A stretch of DNA of 64,000 nt, taken from positions 1,426,001 to 1,490,000 of the forward strand of contig JABTUK010000001.1 in the NCBI GenBank assembly GCA_015075405.1, written 5' to 3'. Both the position numbers and the translations under genes were made by a program. Below the pieces are notes generated by a model. It had not been told where the DNA came from. It saw nothing but the letters and a program-made list of their open reading frames with translations, and ran no database searches. Of the stretch, positions 1 through 7,837 are shown one piece after another (positions within the stretch are counted from its first letter, which is position 1; every line of letters starts with the position of its first letter). The DNA comes from Anaerolineales bacterium (lineage in GTDB: Bacteria > Chloroflexota > Anaerolineae > 4572-78 > J111).

Positions 1-1011
1 ATCAACGGCGTGGCGCTGGCCTTTGCCAATGCCGTCCGGCGCGGCCCGATTGGGCTGGTGGCTGCTTCGGGGACCGGGCTGCAAGAAGTCACCTGCCTGC
101 TGGACCGGGGCGGCAGCGGTATTTCCCAGGCTATCGGCGTGGGCGGGCGCGACCTTTCTGAGACGATTGGCGGCCTGATGATGCGCCAGGGTCTAGCCAT
201 GCTGGCCGCCGACCCGCAGACTGAGTTGATTATCCTGATCTCCAAGCCGCCCGCGCCCAGTGTGACCGAGACTATTTTGGAGGCTGCTCAAAGCTGCGGC
301 AAGCCGGTTGTGGTCAGTTTTTTGGGTAGCCGGCGCAGCGGGCAGAACAACGGCCTGACTTTTACCTCTACCCTGGAAGAGACCGCCGAGGCCGCCCTGC
401 GCCTGATTAATCATGATGAGCGCGACTACTTTGAGCTGGCCCCGGCCCAGTTAGCCGTGCGGGCTGTAGCCGAAGGGGAGAAGCTGGCCCCCGGCCAGCG
501 TTATTTGCGCGGATTGTTTTCGGGCGGGAGCCTGTGCGATGAAGCCATGCTCTTGCTGACCAAGCGTCTGCCGGCGCTTTATTCCAACATTCCGCTGCGC
601 CCGGCGTGGGCCTTACCCGATGGCTGGCACAGTCGTGAACATAGCTGCATTGATATGGGCGAGGAGGAGTTTACCCTGGGCCGGCCCCACCCCATGATTG
701 ATCCCCGCCTGCGCCAGGAGCGGCTGCTGAAAGAAGCCGATGACCCTGAGGTGGCAGTCATCTTGCTAGATGTCGTCATTGGCTATGGTTCTCACCCCAA
801 CCCTGCCGGGGCGCTGGCCGAGTCGATCCGGGCGGCAAAAGAGAAGGCAGCGGCTCAGGGCCGCTATCTGGCCGTGGTAGCTCATGTCTGCGGGACGGAA
901 ACCGACCCGCAAGGGCTGGCTCAACAGGAGCGTATTTTACAGGAAGCAGGCGCGGTGGTGTTACCCACCAACGCCCAGGCCGCTCGCCTGGCGGCGGCGA
1001 TTGTAAGCTAA
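1..1011 (+). CDS. fdrA: FdrA-type acyl-CoA synthetase protein, 5' truncated by window edge
   Basis: The reading frame is open from base 1, so the N-terminus lies outside the window and 336 codons are visible. The visible part has the CoA-ligase-like segment PIGLVAASGTGLQEVTCLL followed by GGSGISQAIGVGGRDL, which is typical of FdrA and related succinyl-CoA-synthetase-fold proteins. FdrA proteins are linked to purine and allantoin catabolism (oxamate/carbamate branch) and are thought to act on acyl-CoA or oxamate-type substrates. No carbamate kinase or YlbE/YlbF-like partner follows downstream, so any partner would be upstream of the window. The family call is firm; the substrate is unknown. 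Confidence 0.85.
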   Translation: MNGVALAFANAVRRGPIGLVAASGTGLQEVTCLLDRGGSGISQAIGVGGRDLSETIGGLMMRQGLAMLAADPQTELIILISKPPAPSVTETILEAAQSCGKPVVVSFLGSRRSGQNNGLTFTSTLEETAEAALRLINHDERDYFELAPAQLAVRAVAEGEKLAPGQRYLRGLFSGGSLCDEAMLLLTKRLPALYSNIPLRPAWALPDGWHSREHSCIDMGEEEFTLGRPHPMIDPRLRQERLLKEADDPEVAVILLDVVIGYGSHPNPAGALAESIRAAKEKAAAQGRYLAVVAHVCGTETDPQGLAQQERILQEAGAVVLPTNAQAARLAAAIVS

Positions 1012-1021
1012 AATTTGGTAG

Positions 1022-1066
1022 GACAAACTTTAGTTTGTCTGTATAGCGACAAGCTAACAGCTTGTC
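1022..1066. repeat. Two tandem small palindromes
   Basis: GACAAACT and AGTTTGTC form a hairpin at 1022-1039, and GACAAGCT and AGCTTGTC form a second at 1048-1066. They fill the gap between fdrA and the fmdB-like gene. There is no T-tract, so they look like REP-type repeats rather than a terminator. Confidence 0.6.
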
Positions 1067-1084
1067 TTACAAGGATTGTTTGTT

Positions 1085-1447
1085 ATGCCCATCTACGAGT
1101 ACCAATGTAAAAACTGTGGCGAAGTCTCGGAAATTCTGGTACGCAGCGCCGGTGAACCGGCGGAGTTGCACTGCAAAAACTGCGACAGCCCTCAATTGAC
1201 TCGGCTGGTCTCCCGGCCGGGCCTAATTCGCACTGGCAGCGGGGCCGAAGCCGGAACGCTGCGGGCCGTTGACCCGCGCAAGGCCGTCGAAGGGATGAGC
1301 CGGATGTATGACAAAAGTGGCATTGACCCCGGTCAGGGCTTCAGCGAGGTAGCTCACCGCGCCGCCAGGGGCGACAGTCCCGACACGCTGAAAGAGGCGA
1401 TCAAAGAGGCAAAGAAGAAGGAAGTAGGAACGCGAAGCGAGGAGTAG
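1085..1447 (+). CDS. FmdB-family zinc ribbon protein
   Basis: This 120-residue protein opens with MPIYEYQCKNCGE and has a second CKNC knuckle about 20 residues later, the two CxxC pairs of the FmdB/CxxC_CxxC_SSSS zinc ribbon. Such proteins are small putative regulators or metal-binding factors of unproven function. ATG 1085 is preferred over an upstream in-frame TTG at 1076 because family members begin MPIYEY. The C-terminal tail is charged (Lys/Glu rich), and its last codons run into a degenerate seven-base repeat tract (about 1418-1488) made of AGGAAGT-like units, so the tail may have been extended by the repeat. Confidence 0.85.
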   Translation: MPIYEYQCKNCGEVSEILVRSAGEPAELHCKNCDSPQLTRLVSRPGLIRTGSGAEAGTLRAVDPRKAVEGMSRMYDKSGIDPGQGFSEVAHRAARGDSPDTLKEAIKEAKKKEVGTRSEE

Positions 1448-1494
1448 GAAGTAAGGGAGAAGAAGGAATAAGAAATAAGAGATTAGAAGCAAGC

Positions 1495-2733
1495 GTGCTG
1501 AGAGAACAAAATCGTAAATCTGAAATCGTAAATCGTAAATCTGAAATCGCAAATCGTAAATCGCTTCGGGTGGCTTTGTTCACTTACTCAACCAAGCCGC
1601 GCGGGGGTGTGGTGCATACCTTAGCCCTGGCCGAGCAGATTCAGGCATTGGGGCACGAGGCGCATATCTACGCTCTAGGGAAGGATGAGCGCAGCAGTTT
1701 CTTCCGGCCCACGTCTGCGCCCTTTACCCTCATCCCCACCCCGGAGGCCGCCGGGGATGAGCCGTTGGATGAACGCATCCAGCGTTATATCCAAACTTAC
1801 TACACCTTTCTGGCCCGGCGCCGGCCCGGCCCTTTTGACATCTACCACGCCCAGGATTGTATTTCGGCCAATGCGCTGTGGCGGCTGCGCGAGGATGGCC
1901 TGATTGCCCGCTTTGGGCGGACCATCCACCACATTGACGACTTTACCAGCCCGGTGCTGATCGAATGTCAGAACCATTCCATTTACCGGCCCGACTTCCG
2001 GCTGGTGGTCAGCCAATACTGGCAGCAGCGATTGGCCGCTGAGTTTGGGCTGGAGTCCACCATTATCCACAACGGCGTGGATACCCGCCGCTTCCAGCCA
2101 ACCCAGCCGGCGGCCAGAGCGGAGGCCAGGGCCAGGCTGGGGCTGAGTGAGGGTTGGGTCTTTCTCAATATCGGCGGGATCGAGCCGCGCAAAAACAGCC
2201 TGCGCTTGCTGCAAGCTTTCCAGTCGGTACGGCAAACCTTGGCGGCTGAGGGACAGACGGCTGTCCTGCTGCTGGCCGGCGGTGACACCTTGTTGGATTA
2301 TGAACCGTACCGGGCCGAGTTCTTCAAGGCCCTGGACGAGTCGGGTTTGCAGCGGGATAGGGATATTTTTCTGCTAGGCGTCGCGCCCGATGCCCTGATC
2401 CCGACGCTCTACCAGGCCGCCGATGCGCTGGCCTTTCCCTCGGTCAAAGAGGGCTGGGGGCTGGTGGCCCTGGAAGCCATGGCGACCGGGCTGGCGGTGC
2501 TGGCTTCTGATCTGCCCGTGTTCCGCGAGTATCTGCGCCCGGAGGAGAACGCCCTGTTGGTGGACCCGCTGGATGAGGTCGCCATCGCCGCCGGGATGCT
2601 GCGGCTGGTTCAGGATGAAGCGTTACGGCGCCGGCTGGCGGCTGCCGGGCCGATCACGGCCCAAAGGTTCAGTTGGGCGGCCACAGCGCAGGCGCATTTG
2701 GATTATTATCGAACCCTGGACGGCGAACAGTAG
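1495..2733 (+). CDS. Glycosyltransferase family 4, MSMEG_0565-like
   Basis: The protein is a GT-B glycosyltransferase of up to 412 residues. The N-terminal acceptor domain begins VALFTYSTKPRGGVVHTLAL, and the C-terminal GT4 donor domain has the E(x7)E-type motif around FPSVKEGWGLVALEAMA. It resembles the MSMEG_0565 family, which usually sits in a nitrilase (Nit1C) cluster, but none of the other cluster genes is next to it. The first ~25 codons from GTG 1495 are encoded by the heptamer array and give a repetitive NRKSEI sequence; GTG 1570 is a possible later start. It is probably cotranscribed with the next gene, 8 bases downstream. Confidence 0.82.
   Translation: MLREQNRKSEIVNRKSEIANRKSLRVALFTYSTKPRGGVVHTLALAEQIQALGHEAHIYALGKDERSSFFRPTSAPFTLIPTPEAAGDEPLDERIQRYIQTYYTFLARRRPGPFDIYHAQDCISANALWRLREDGLIARFGRTIHHIDDFTSPVLIECQNHSIYRPDFRLVVSQYWQQRLAAEFGLESTIIHNGVDTRRFQPTQPAARAEARARLGLSEGWVFLNIGGIEPRKNSLRLLQAFQSVRQTLAAEGQTAVLLLAGGDTLLDYEPYRAEFFKALDESGLQRDRDIFLLGVAPDALIPTLYQAADALAFPSVKEGWGLVALEAMATGLAVLASDLPVFREYLRPEENALLVDPLDEVAIAAGMLRLVQDEALRRRLAAAGPITAQRFSWAATAQAHLDYYRTLDGEQ
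1511..1566. repeat. Heptamer array, ATCGTAA/ATCTGAA units
   Basis: Eight consecutive 7-bp units read ATCGTAA, ATCTGAA, ATCGTAA, ATCGTAA, ATCTGAA, ATCGCAA, ATCGTAA, ATCGCTT with no slippage. The array lies at the extreme 5' end of the glycosyltransferase reading frame. Immediately upstream, 1418-1488 is a second, degenerate 7-bp array with AGGAAGT/AATAAGA units. Confidence 0.9.
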
Positions 2734-2741
2734 AGGTTGAA

Positions 2742-3575
2742 GTGACCACAAAAGCATGGCACAATTTACTACCCCACTTGGCTCCTGAGCGAGCGGTGAG
2801 CAAACCCAGGGAACAGGGCTTGACGATGGTGCTGGATCGCTGCCAGGCGCTCTACGCCACCGAAGATATGCTGGCCCTGACCGGCGACTATATTGACCAG
2901 ATCAAACTCAGTTTTGGGACTTCGGTGTTTTTGGATGAGCCGCTACTGCGGCGCAAAATCGAGCTGGCCCGCGCCCGGCAAATCGAAATTTATCCCGGCG
3001 GCACACTCATGGAAGTGACTCTTACGCGCGGAGTCTATCCGCAGTATGTCAAACGGGCCAGAGAATTGGGCTTTACCGCCCTCGAAATTTCGGACGGCAC
3101 CATTAGTATGACCGCCCAGGTGCGCCAGGACGCTATCAAACGCGCCCTGGATGCCGGGTTCAAGGTTATCACCGAGGTAGGCAAAAAAGACCCAACTATT
3201 CATTTGTCGCCCGGCGAACTCTGCGATCAAATTGCCAGTGACCTGGCCCTGGGGGCGGACAAAGTTATCATCGAAGCGCGGGAATCGGGCATGGGCGTGG
3301 GCATTTACGACCCGCAGGGAGCGTTGCGCCAGGAAGAAATTACGGCGATCATGAGCTGCCTGGGCGACAGCCAGGGTGACATCATCTGGGAAGCGCCTTT
3401 ACAGCGGCAGCAGGCGGCCCTAATTTTGCTCTGCGGGTCAAATGTGAACCTGGGCAATGTCAAACCACGCGATGTGTTGGGCCTGGAAGCCTTACGCTGT
3501 GGCCTGCGCTTTGAAACCTTCCGCCATTTCGCGCCCCAGTTGGAAGTGGCCGAGATTAGCGATGAGGTGGCTTAA
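2742..3575 (+). CDS. Phosphosulfolactate synthase (ComA)-like TIM-barrel protein
   Basis: This 277-residue protein has the ComA signatures: DQIKLSFGTS, IEIYPGGTLMEV, FTALEISDGTI, ITEVGKKDP and the C-terminal LGNVKPRDVLGLEALRCGLR. ComA joins sulfite to phosphoenolpyruvate, the first step of coenzyme M synthesis; the same family includes plant HSA32 and bacterial members of unclear role. GTG 2742 is chosen because GAGGTTGAA lies just upstream and an upstream extension would overlap the glycosyltransferase. No ComB, ComC or other coenzyme M gene is in the window, so the true product in this organism is uncertain. Confidence 0.85.
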   Translation: MTTKAWHNLLPHLAPERAVSKPREQGLTMVLDRCQALYATEDMLALTGDYIDQIKLSFGTSVFLDEPLLRRKIELARARQIEIYPGGTLMEVTLTRGVYPQYVKRARELGFTALEISDGTISMTAQVRQDAIKRALDAGFKVITEVGKKDPTIHLSPGELCDQIASDLALGADKVIIEARESGMGVGIYDPQGALRQEEITAIMSCLGDSQGDIIWEAPLQRQQAALILLCGSNVNLGNVKPRDVLGLEALRCGLRFETFRHFAPQLEVAEISDEVA

Positions 3576-3599
3576 GATCACGGATTAAATTACCTGCAC

Positions 3600-3634
3600 A
3601 ATCTCGTTCCCAAACTCAGTTTGGGAACGAGATT
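3600..3634. repeat. Perfect 17-bp inverted repeat
   Basis: AATCTCGTTCCCAAACT pairs with AGTTTGGGAACGAGATT across a single C. It lies 25 bases after the ComA-like gene. The following bases (AATCCCCG) are not a T-tract, so it is more likely a dispersed palindromic repeat than an intrinsic terminator, although it could stall transcription. Confidence 0.7.
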
Positions 3635-3656
3635 AATCCCCGACCCTTGACTCAGC

Positions 3657-3684
3657 TTGACATCTAACCGCCTTTGTTTATAAT
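3657..3684 (+). promoter_or_regulatory. Sigma-70-type promoter for the ABC-F leader
   Basis: TTGACA (3657-3662) and TATAAT (3679-3684) are both perfect consensus hexamers separated by 16 bases. It is the strongest promoter in the window and reads into the leader ORF and attenuator. Confidence 0.85.
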
Positions 3685-3691
3685 TGCCGCT

Positions 3692-3772
3692 ATGATTTAT
3701 CACAATCCCGCCCTGAATTCAACCATCAACCACAGTATTCAGGCTTCCATCGCCGGGGACGCTTTATTGTAG
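3692..3772 (+). CDS. 26-codon leader peptide upstream of ABC-F gene
   Basis: ATG 3692 opens a short frame that starts MIYHNPALNSTINHS and ends AGDALL with TAG at 3770-3772. Its ATG is only 7 bases after the -10 hexamer, so the transcript would be leaderless or nearly so. Its last codons form the 5' arm (GGGGACGC) of the first leader hairpin, the arrangement expected if a ribosome stalled on the ORF controls downstream termination. Leader peptides of this kind precede many antibiotic-resistance ABC-F and erm genes. The peptide sequence itself is not one I recognise. Confidence 0.6.
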   Translation: MIYHNPALNSTINHSIQASIAGDALL

Positions 3773-3817
3773 TGCGTCCCCTTCCGTTTATTATGTAAAC
3801 TCAAATCGTGGGCGCAC
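3755..3817 (+). promoter_or_regulatory. Mutually exclusive leader hairpin and antiterminator
   Basis: GGGGACGC (3755-3762) pairs perfectly with GCGTCCCC (3774-3781) around an 11-base loop that holds the leader stop codon. Alternatively GTGCGTCC (3772-3779) can pair over 8 bp, with one G-U, with GGGCGCAC (3810-3817), the 5' arm of the first terminator. The two pairings cannot coexist, so a ribosome covering the leader ORF end would favour the antiterminator. Confidence 0.65.
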
Positions 3818-3836
3818 CGCGCGTCCACGATTTTTT
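3803..3836 (+). terminator. Attenuator terminator 1
   Basis: AAATCGTGGGCGC (3803-3815) pairs with GCGTCCACGATTT (3821-3833) around a 5-base loop, followed by a T-run at 3831-3836. It lies about 160 bases before the ABC-F start codon. Confidence 0.85.
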
Positions 3837-3848
3837 ATTTATCGGCCC

Positions 3849-3885
3849 AACCGTGGACATGCAGCCAGCGTGTTCACGGTTTTTT
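3849..3885 (+). terminator. Attenuator terminator 2
   Basis: AACCGTGGACATGC pairs with GCGTGTTCACGGTT around AGCCA, with two G-U pairs, followed by six T. A second full terminator in the same leader makes read-through without antitermination unlikely. Confidence 0.8.
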
Positions 3886-3906
3886 GTTATTACGACCGCA
3901 GACCGC

Positions 3907-3954
3907 ACCCCCACCCTAACCCTCCCCCTCTTAGGGGGAGGGCAGGGTGGGGGT
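3907..3954. repeat. CCCACCCTAACCCTCCCCC palindromic repeat
   Basis: ACCCCCACCCT and AGGGTGGGGGT, with inner arms CCCTCCCCCT and AGGGGGAGGG, form a long GC hairpin. A related sequence (CCTCACCCTAACCCTCTCCC) occurs inside the DUF2723 gene at 38539-38602. A short heptamer-like tract (GTCAGCC GTCGGTG GTCT, 3958-3975) follows before the ABC-F start. Confidence 0.7.
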
Positions 3955-3994
3955 TGGTCAGCCGTCGGTGGTCTACATTAGAGGAGAATGTCTT

Positions 3995-5638
3995 ATGATA
4001 AGCTTACGTCTTGATAATGTCGCCTTCAGCCATCCGGGCGGGCTGGTACTGGAAAATCTGTCCTGGGCTGTCCCGGATACGGCCAAAGTGGGGCTGGTCG
4101 GCCCCAATGGCGCCGGAAAAAGTACGGTTTTGAAGCTTCTGGCCGGGCATTTGACCCCGGAAAACGGGTTTGTGGTTGGGGCTAAAGGGGATAGTATCGG
4201 GTATCTGCCCCAGGAAGTCAAGCTCGATCCGGCCAAAACCGTCCTGGCCGAGGCGCTAACTGCTTCCCCCAAGCTCGCGGCCATCGAGGCTGAATTGCAG
4301 GAGGTTGAAACCGCGTTGAGCGATCCGGCAGTGTATGGGGATGAGTCAGCTTTGGCCAAAACGCTTGAGCAGCAAAGCCGTTTGCTGGCCGCCTACGAGG
4401 AGGCCGGCGGCTTGAGTTATGAAAATACAGTCAAAGCAACCTTACGCCGGCTGGGGTTTAGTGAGAGCGACTTCACCTTGCTGACCAGCGTTTTGAGCGG
4501 CGGCCAGAAAAAACTGTTGGCTTTGGCTAAACTGGCGGTCAACCAGCCGGCAGTGCTACTGTTGGATGAGCCGGACAATCACCTCGATCTGGCCGGGAAA
4601 GTCTACCTGGAGAAATTTATCCGGGCTTATCCAGGCGCGGTGGTCATTGTCTCGCACGACCGCTATTTGCTGGACGAGGTGGCCGAAGGCATCGTGGAAC
4701 TGGCCGGGGGCAAGCTGGACTTTTATACGGGCAACTATTCGGCTTATGTGACCGAGAAGGAGTTGCGGCGGCTGCGCCAGGCCCAACTGTACGCGGCTCA
4801 ACAAAAAGAGATTGCCCGGCTCGAAGCGGCCATTGCCCGCTTTGAGTTATGGGCCAGCCTGGTGGTGAATGAACGCCATATCAAACAGGCCCGCAACAAG
4901 CGCCGCCAGATCGAGCGGATGGATAAGGTGGACCAGCCCTTAGAACAAAAGAGCCTGGACCTGCGCCGTTTGAACGGCTGGCGCGGCTCGGACAAAGTGC
5001 TGGAGATTGTGGATTTGGTCAAAGCTTTTGGCGATGACCTGGTTCTGGCCGGGGTGACGCTGCGACTGTGGCACGGCGAGCGGGTCGGGTTGATTGGGCC
5101 GAACGGCGCCGGCAAGAGCGTGCTGTTTCGCTGCATCACGGGAGAAGAAGCGCCGACGGCAGGGGTAATCAAAATCGGCCCCAGCGTCAAAATGGGCGTT
5201 TACACCCAGGAGCATCAAAGTTTGGCCTACGAGAAAAACCTGGTCGAGACGGTGCGCCAGGTAAAAGCCATGTATGAAGACGAAGCCGTGGCCTTTCTGG
5301 GTAAATTTCTTTTTCCATACCAACAGGCCAAGAGCCAAACTGTGGGCAGCCTCAGTGGCGGCGAGCGGAGCCGCTTACAAATCGCTTTGCTGATGCTGCA
5401 ACAGCCCAACTTTTTACTGCTGGACGAACCAACCAATAACCTGGATATTCAAGCCGCCGAGGCCCTTGAGCAAGCCCTGGACGAGTTTAATGGAACGGTG
5501 CTGGTAATCTCGCACGACCGCTACTTTTTGGACAAGGTGGTTGATCGGGTGGTTGAGCTTGATCCAAACCAGGGCGCGCTGGTAGAATACCTGGGCGGCT
5601 ACACCGATTACCTGGCGGCGCGGCTGTCCATAAGTTGA
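3995..5638 (+). CDS. ABC-F family ATPase (translation factor, possible antibiotic-resistance type)
   Basis: The 547-residue protein has two ABC ATPase domains and no membrane segments. Domain 1 has Walker A GPNGAGKST (residues 36-44), signature LSGGQ (~167) and LLLDEPDNHLD; domain 2 has Walker A near residue 368, LSGGE (~453) and LLLDEPTNNLD. A charged linker with two long helices separates them. ABC-F proteins act in the cytoplasm on the ribosome E site, either as housekeeping factors (EttA, Uup) or to dislodge ribosome-targeting antibiotics. ATG 3995 is chosen for the GAGGAG 8 bases upstream; a GTG at 3947 lies in repeat sequence. The attenuator upstream points to drug-inducible expression, which is an inference. 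Confidence 0.88.
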   Translation: MISLRLDNVAFSHPGGLVLENLSWAVPDTAKVGLVGPNGAGKSTVLKLLAGHLTPENGFVVGAKGDSIGYLPQEVKLDPAKTVLAEALTASPKLAAIEAELQEVETALSDPAVYGDESALAKTLEQQSRLLAAYEEAGGLSYENTVKATLRRLGFSESDFTLLTSVLSGGQKKLLALAKLAVNQPAVLLLDEPDNHLDLAGKVYLEKFIRAYPGAVVIVSHDRYLLDEVAEGIVELAGGKLDFYTGNYSAYVTEKELRRLRQAQLYAAQQKEIARLEAAIARFELWASLVVNERHIKQARNKRRQIERMDKVDQPLEQKSLDLRRLNGWRGSDKVLEIVDLVKAFGDDLVLAGVTLRLWHGERVGLIGPNGAGKSVLFRCITGEEAPTAGVIKIGPSVKMGVYTQEHQSLAYEKNLVETVRQVKAMYEDEAVAFLGKFLFPYQQAKSQTVGSLSGGERSRLQIALLMLQQPNFLLLDEPTNNLDIQAAEALEQALDEFNGTVLVISHDRYFLDKVVDRVVELDPNQGALVEYLGGYTDYLAARLSIS

Positions 5639-5685
5639 GGTTGTATAGTATACTAAACAAAATTTTAAGCTTTTGAGGTGACCCT

Positions 5686-6534
5686 GTGTCCAAGTTAAAT
5701 AATCTGGAATATCATCTGGTGAGCGATGGTCTATGCTGGGTGGACGGCGGCAGCACGTTTGGCATGGTGCCGCGCATCATCTGGGCCGAGCTTTGTCCGC
5801 CCGACGCCCAGAACCGGCTTCCTTTTGGCCTTGTTTCGCTGCTGATCCGCTCGGAAGGGAAGACCATTTTGGTGGATACCGGCTTTGGGACAAAACTGGA
5901 CGAGAAAGCGCAGCGGCGGGTGGGGCTGGAGCGTCCTCAGGGAGATTTAACGGCAGCCTTAGCCCGGTTGGGGGTGGCGGTGGAGGAGATTGATATTGTT
6001 CTCAACACTCACCTGCACGGGGATCACTGCGGCGGCAACACCATCAGGCAAGGAGAGCGGGTGATTGCCACCTATCCCAACGCTCAATACATGGTGCAGC
6101 GGTTGGAGTGGGCCGACGCCATCGCCCCTAACGAGCGCACCCGCGCCACTTATTTTCCGGAGAATTACCGCCCGCTGGAAGAGAGCGGCCAGTTGAAACT
6201 GCTCAACGGCAACACTCGTCTGACGAGCGAAGTCCGCACCGCCGTAACGCGGGGTCACACACGGGCGCATCAGGTAGTTATTTTAGAATCGGGGGGGGAA
6301 ACGGCCTTATTTACCGCCGATATGGCTTCGCTGCACTATCACCTGGAGCGCCTGGCCTGGGTTCCGGCGTATGATTTGGAGCCGATGGAATCCATCGAAA
6401 CCAAGCGCTACTGGCAGCAATGGGCAGTAGCGCGGAACGCGTTGATTATCTTTCAGCATGATACTGAGATGCCTGTTGGCAGGTTGAAGCCAGATGGAGT
6501 AAATTTTAGGATGGAGCCAGTACAAATAGAGTGA
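5686..6534 (+). CDS. MBL-fold metallo-hydrolase
   Basis: The protein is a 282-residue metallo-beta-lactamase-fold hydrolase. The zinc motif is NTHLHGDHCGG (HxHxDH), with later ligands in TRGHTRAHQ, TADM and FQHD. The overall form resembles YtnP/AHL-lactonase-like members, which hydrolyse lactones or related esters, but many members have unknown substrates. GTG 5686 is the start, with GAGGTGA upstream. It is 47 bases after the ABC-F gene on the same strand, so it may share the regulated transcript; an AT-rich stretch (TATAGTATACT, about 5643-5656) between them could hold its own promoter. Confidence 0.85.
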   Translation: MSKLNNLEYHLVSDGLCWVDGGSTFGMVPRIIWAELCPPDAQNRLPFGLVSLLIRSEGKTILVDTGFGTKLDEKAQRRVGLERPQGDLTAALARLGVAVEEIDIVLNTHLHGDHCGGNTIRQGERVIATYPNAQYMVQRLEWADAIAPNERTRATYFPENYRPLEESGQLKLLNGNTRLTSEVRTAVTRGHTRAHQVVILESGGETALFTADMASLHYHLERLAWVPAYDLEPMESIETKRYWQQWAVARNALIIFQHDTEMPVGRLKPDGVNFRMEPVQIE

Positions 6535-6659
6535 TTTTTAGGGGACAGAATCTTTTATGAGATAATTACTGAGTGTTTTTAACAAGCGTTGATGACGTTC
6601 TCTTGTATCGGCTTGCGGCACTGTTGATTATAGCACCTCTCAGCCGTCCTCACAATTTC

Positions 6660-7772
6660 TTAACTTTTCTCCCACTCCTGAATCGAGGCTTTAATCAGTT
6701 CCTTGACTTCCGGCTGAGGAATGTCGTCCGGGCCGTGATAAAACGCGCCGTTGACGTTAATCAAGATGCCGCCGCCGGGATCGGAGGTGATTTCCAGTTT
6801 GGTGGTGGCGGCCAGGGGTGAGTAACGCAGCCGGGTCTGGGCAATGGTGTTGATCTGTTCGGCCAGGTTGAGGGTGGGCAGCAGCGTCTCTGCGGGGGCT
6901 GGTTTAGCCCGGTTAAAGAAGCCGCGCCGCTGGGGCTGAGGCGGCTCTGGCTTGGCCGGCTGCGCCCGCAGCGAGGCTAAAAAGGCCGCTTCGACCCCAG
7001 GTGGAGGTGGGGGTACAGGGGTAGTTGCAGCAGGCGGTGAGGCCGGCCCAGGAGTCGCCAGCGGCGTAGGCACGGCCCCTACTTTGGGCGATTGGAGCGC
7101 TTTGAGACCGGCCTCGGTGGCGACCATGCCATTGGTAAAGGCCAGCAAGTGGGCGGCCAGAGTCAGGATATAGTGGCCCACTTTTTTGTCGGCTATTTCG
7201 GCCAACTTGGTGTAACGCCGCCCGGCAATTTCCACCAGGAGTTGGCCGGTTTGGGGGTCGCGCAGGAGGCGTAACAATTCCACCGGCTCGGTGGGAGAGA
7301 CAGGCGGGTTGACGCCAGCCGCCGGAGGGTTGACCGGGGCTGGTAGGGGCTGGCTTACCGCCGGGAGGGGGGGTAAGGCGGCGGGACGAGTTTGCTGGCC
7401 CAGCCGGGCCGATAAGCCGGTTCTATTTTCGTGAGAGGATTTAGATGGGTTTATCATTTCAGCCTCCGTCTCAACGGGTCGGTTCAAAAGATTCAGGTTT
7501 AAATCCAATTCGGCAGTGTTGAAAGAGCCATCAGGCAACACTTCTGGGGCCGGAGCCTGATTGGCAACCACGGGTGGGGCAAAGCTTAGCGTGGTTGGAG
7601 CAGTCAGGGATAACGATGAGGGGGCGGGTGATTCTGCTTTTGCCAACCCCTTTCTCATCCGACCAGCAAAAGCAGCAAACAATACTGCCCCAAACAGAAC
7701 AGCGCCAATGAGTGGAACGGCCATAAATAGTAGTAATTGATCGGGCGAAGCGCCACCCAGAAGATCTGTCAT
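6660..7772 (-). CDS. Membrane-anchored hypothetical protein with Pro-rich linkers
   Basis: I do not recognise this 370-residue protein. Residues ~12-36 form one transmembrane helix (QLLLFMAVPLIGAVLFGAVL). A long Pro/Ala/Thr-rich stretch follows, then a folded segment around residues 165-225 (ELLRLLRDPQTGQLLVEIAGRRYTK), more Pro-rich linker, and a C-terminal segment with an INVNGAFYHGPDDIP-like beta region. The layout suggests a single-pass protein with two small domains in the cytoplasm or outside the cell. It stands 65 bases downstream of galT on the same strand but the products do not suggest a shared pathway. Confidence 0.7.
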   Translation of the reverse strand: MTDLLGGASPDQLLLFMAVPLIGAVLFGAVLFAAFAGRMRKGLAKAESPAPSSLSLTAPTTLSFAPPVVANQAPAPEVLPDGSFNTAELDLNLNLLNRPVETEAEMINPSKSSHENRTGLSARLGQQTRPAALPPLPAVSQPLPAPVNPPAAGVNPPVSPTEPVELLRLLRDPQTGQLLVEIAGRRYTKLAEIADKKVGHYILTLAAHLLAFTNGMVATEAGLKALQSPKVGAVPTPLATPGPASPPAATTPVPPPPPGVEAAFLASLRAQPAKPEPPQPQRRGFFNRAKPAPAETLLPTLNLAEQINTIAQTRLRYSPLAATTKLEITSDPGGGILINVNGAFYHGPDDIPQPEVKELIKASIQEWEKS

Positions 7773-7837
7773 TTACCTGTTTCTCAATTTAGAGTCTGTC
7801 TGACCGCCCTTTTGGATACGGCTTGTTCTGATAAAAA

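Noticed and set aside
1022-1066. Intrinsic terminator after fdrA
   Set aside because: Two hairpins are present but no T-tract follows either; treated as REP-like.
3988-4014. Eight-codon ORF ATG TCT TAT overlapping the ABC-F start
   Set aside because: The ribosome site is too close to this ATG and fits the ABC-F ATG at 3995; it was judged chance.
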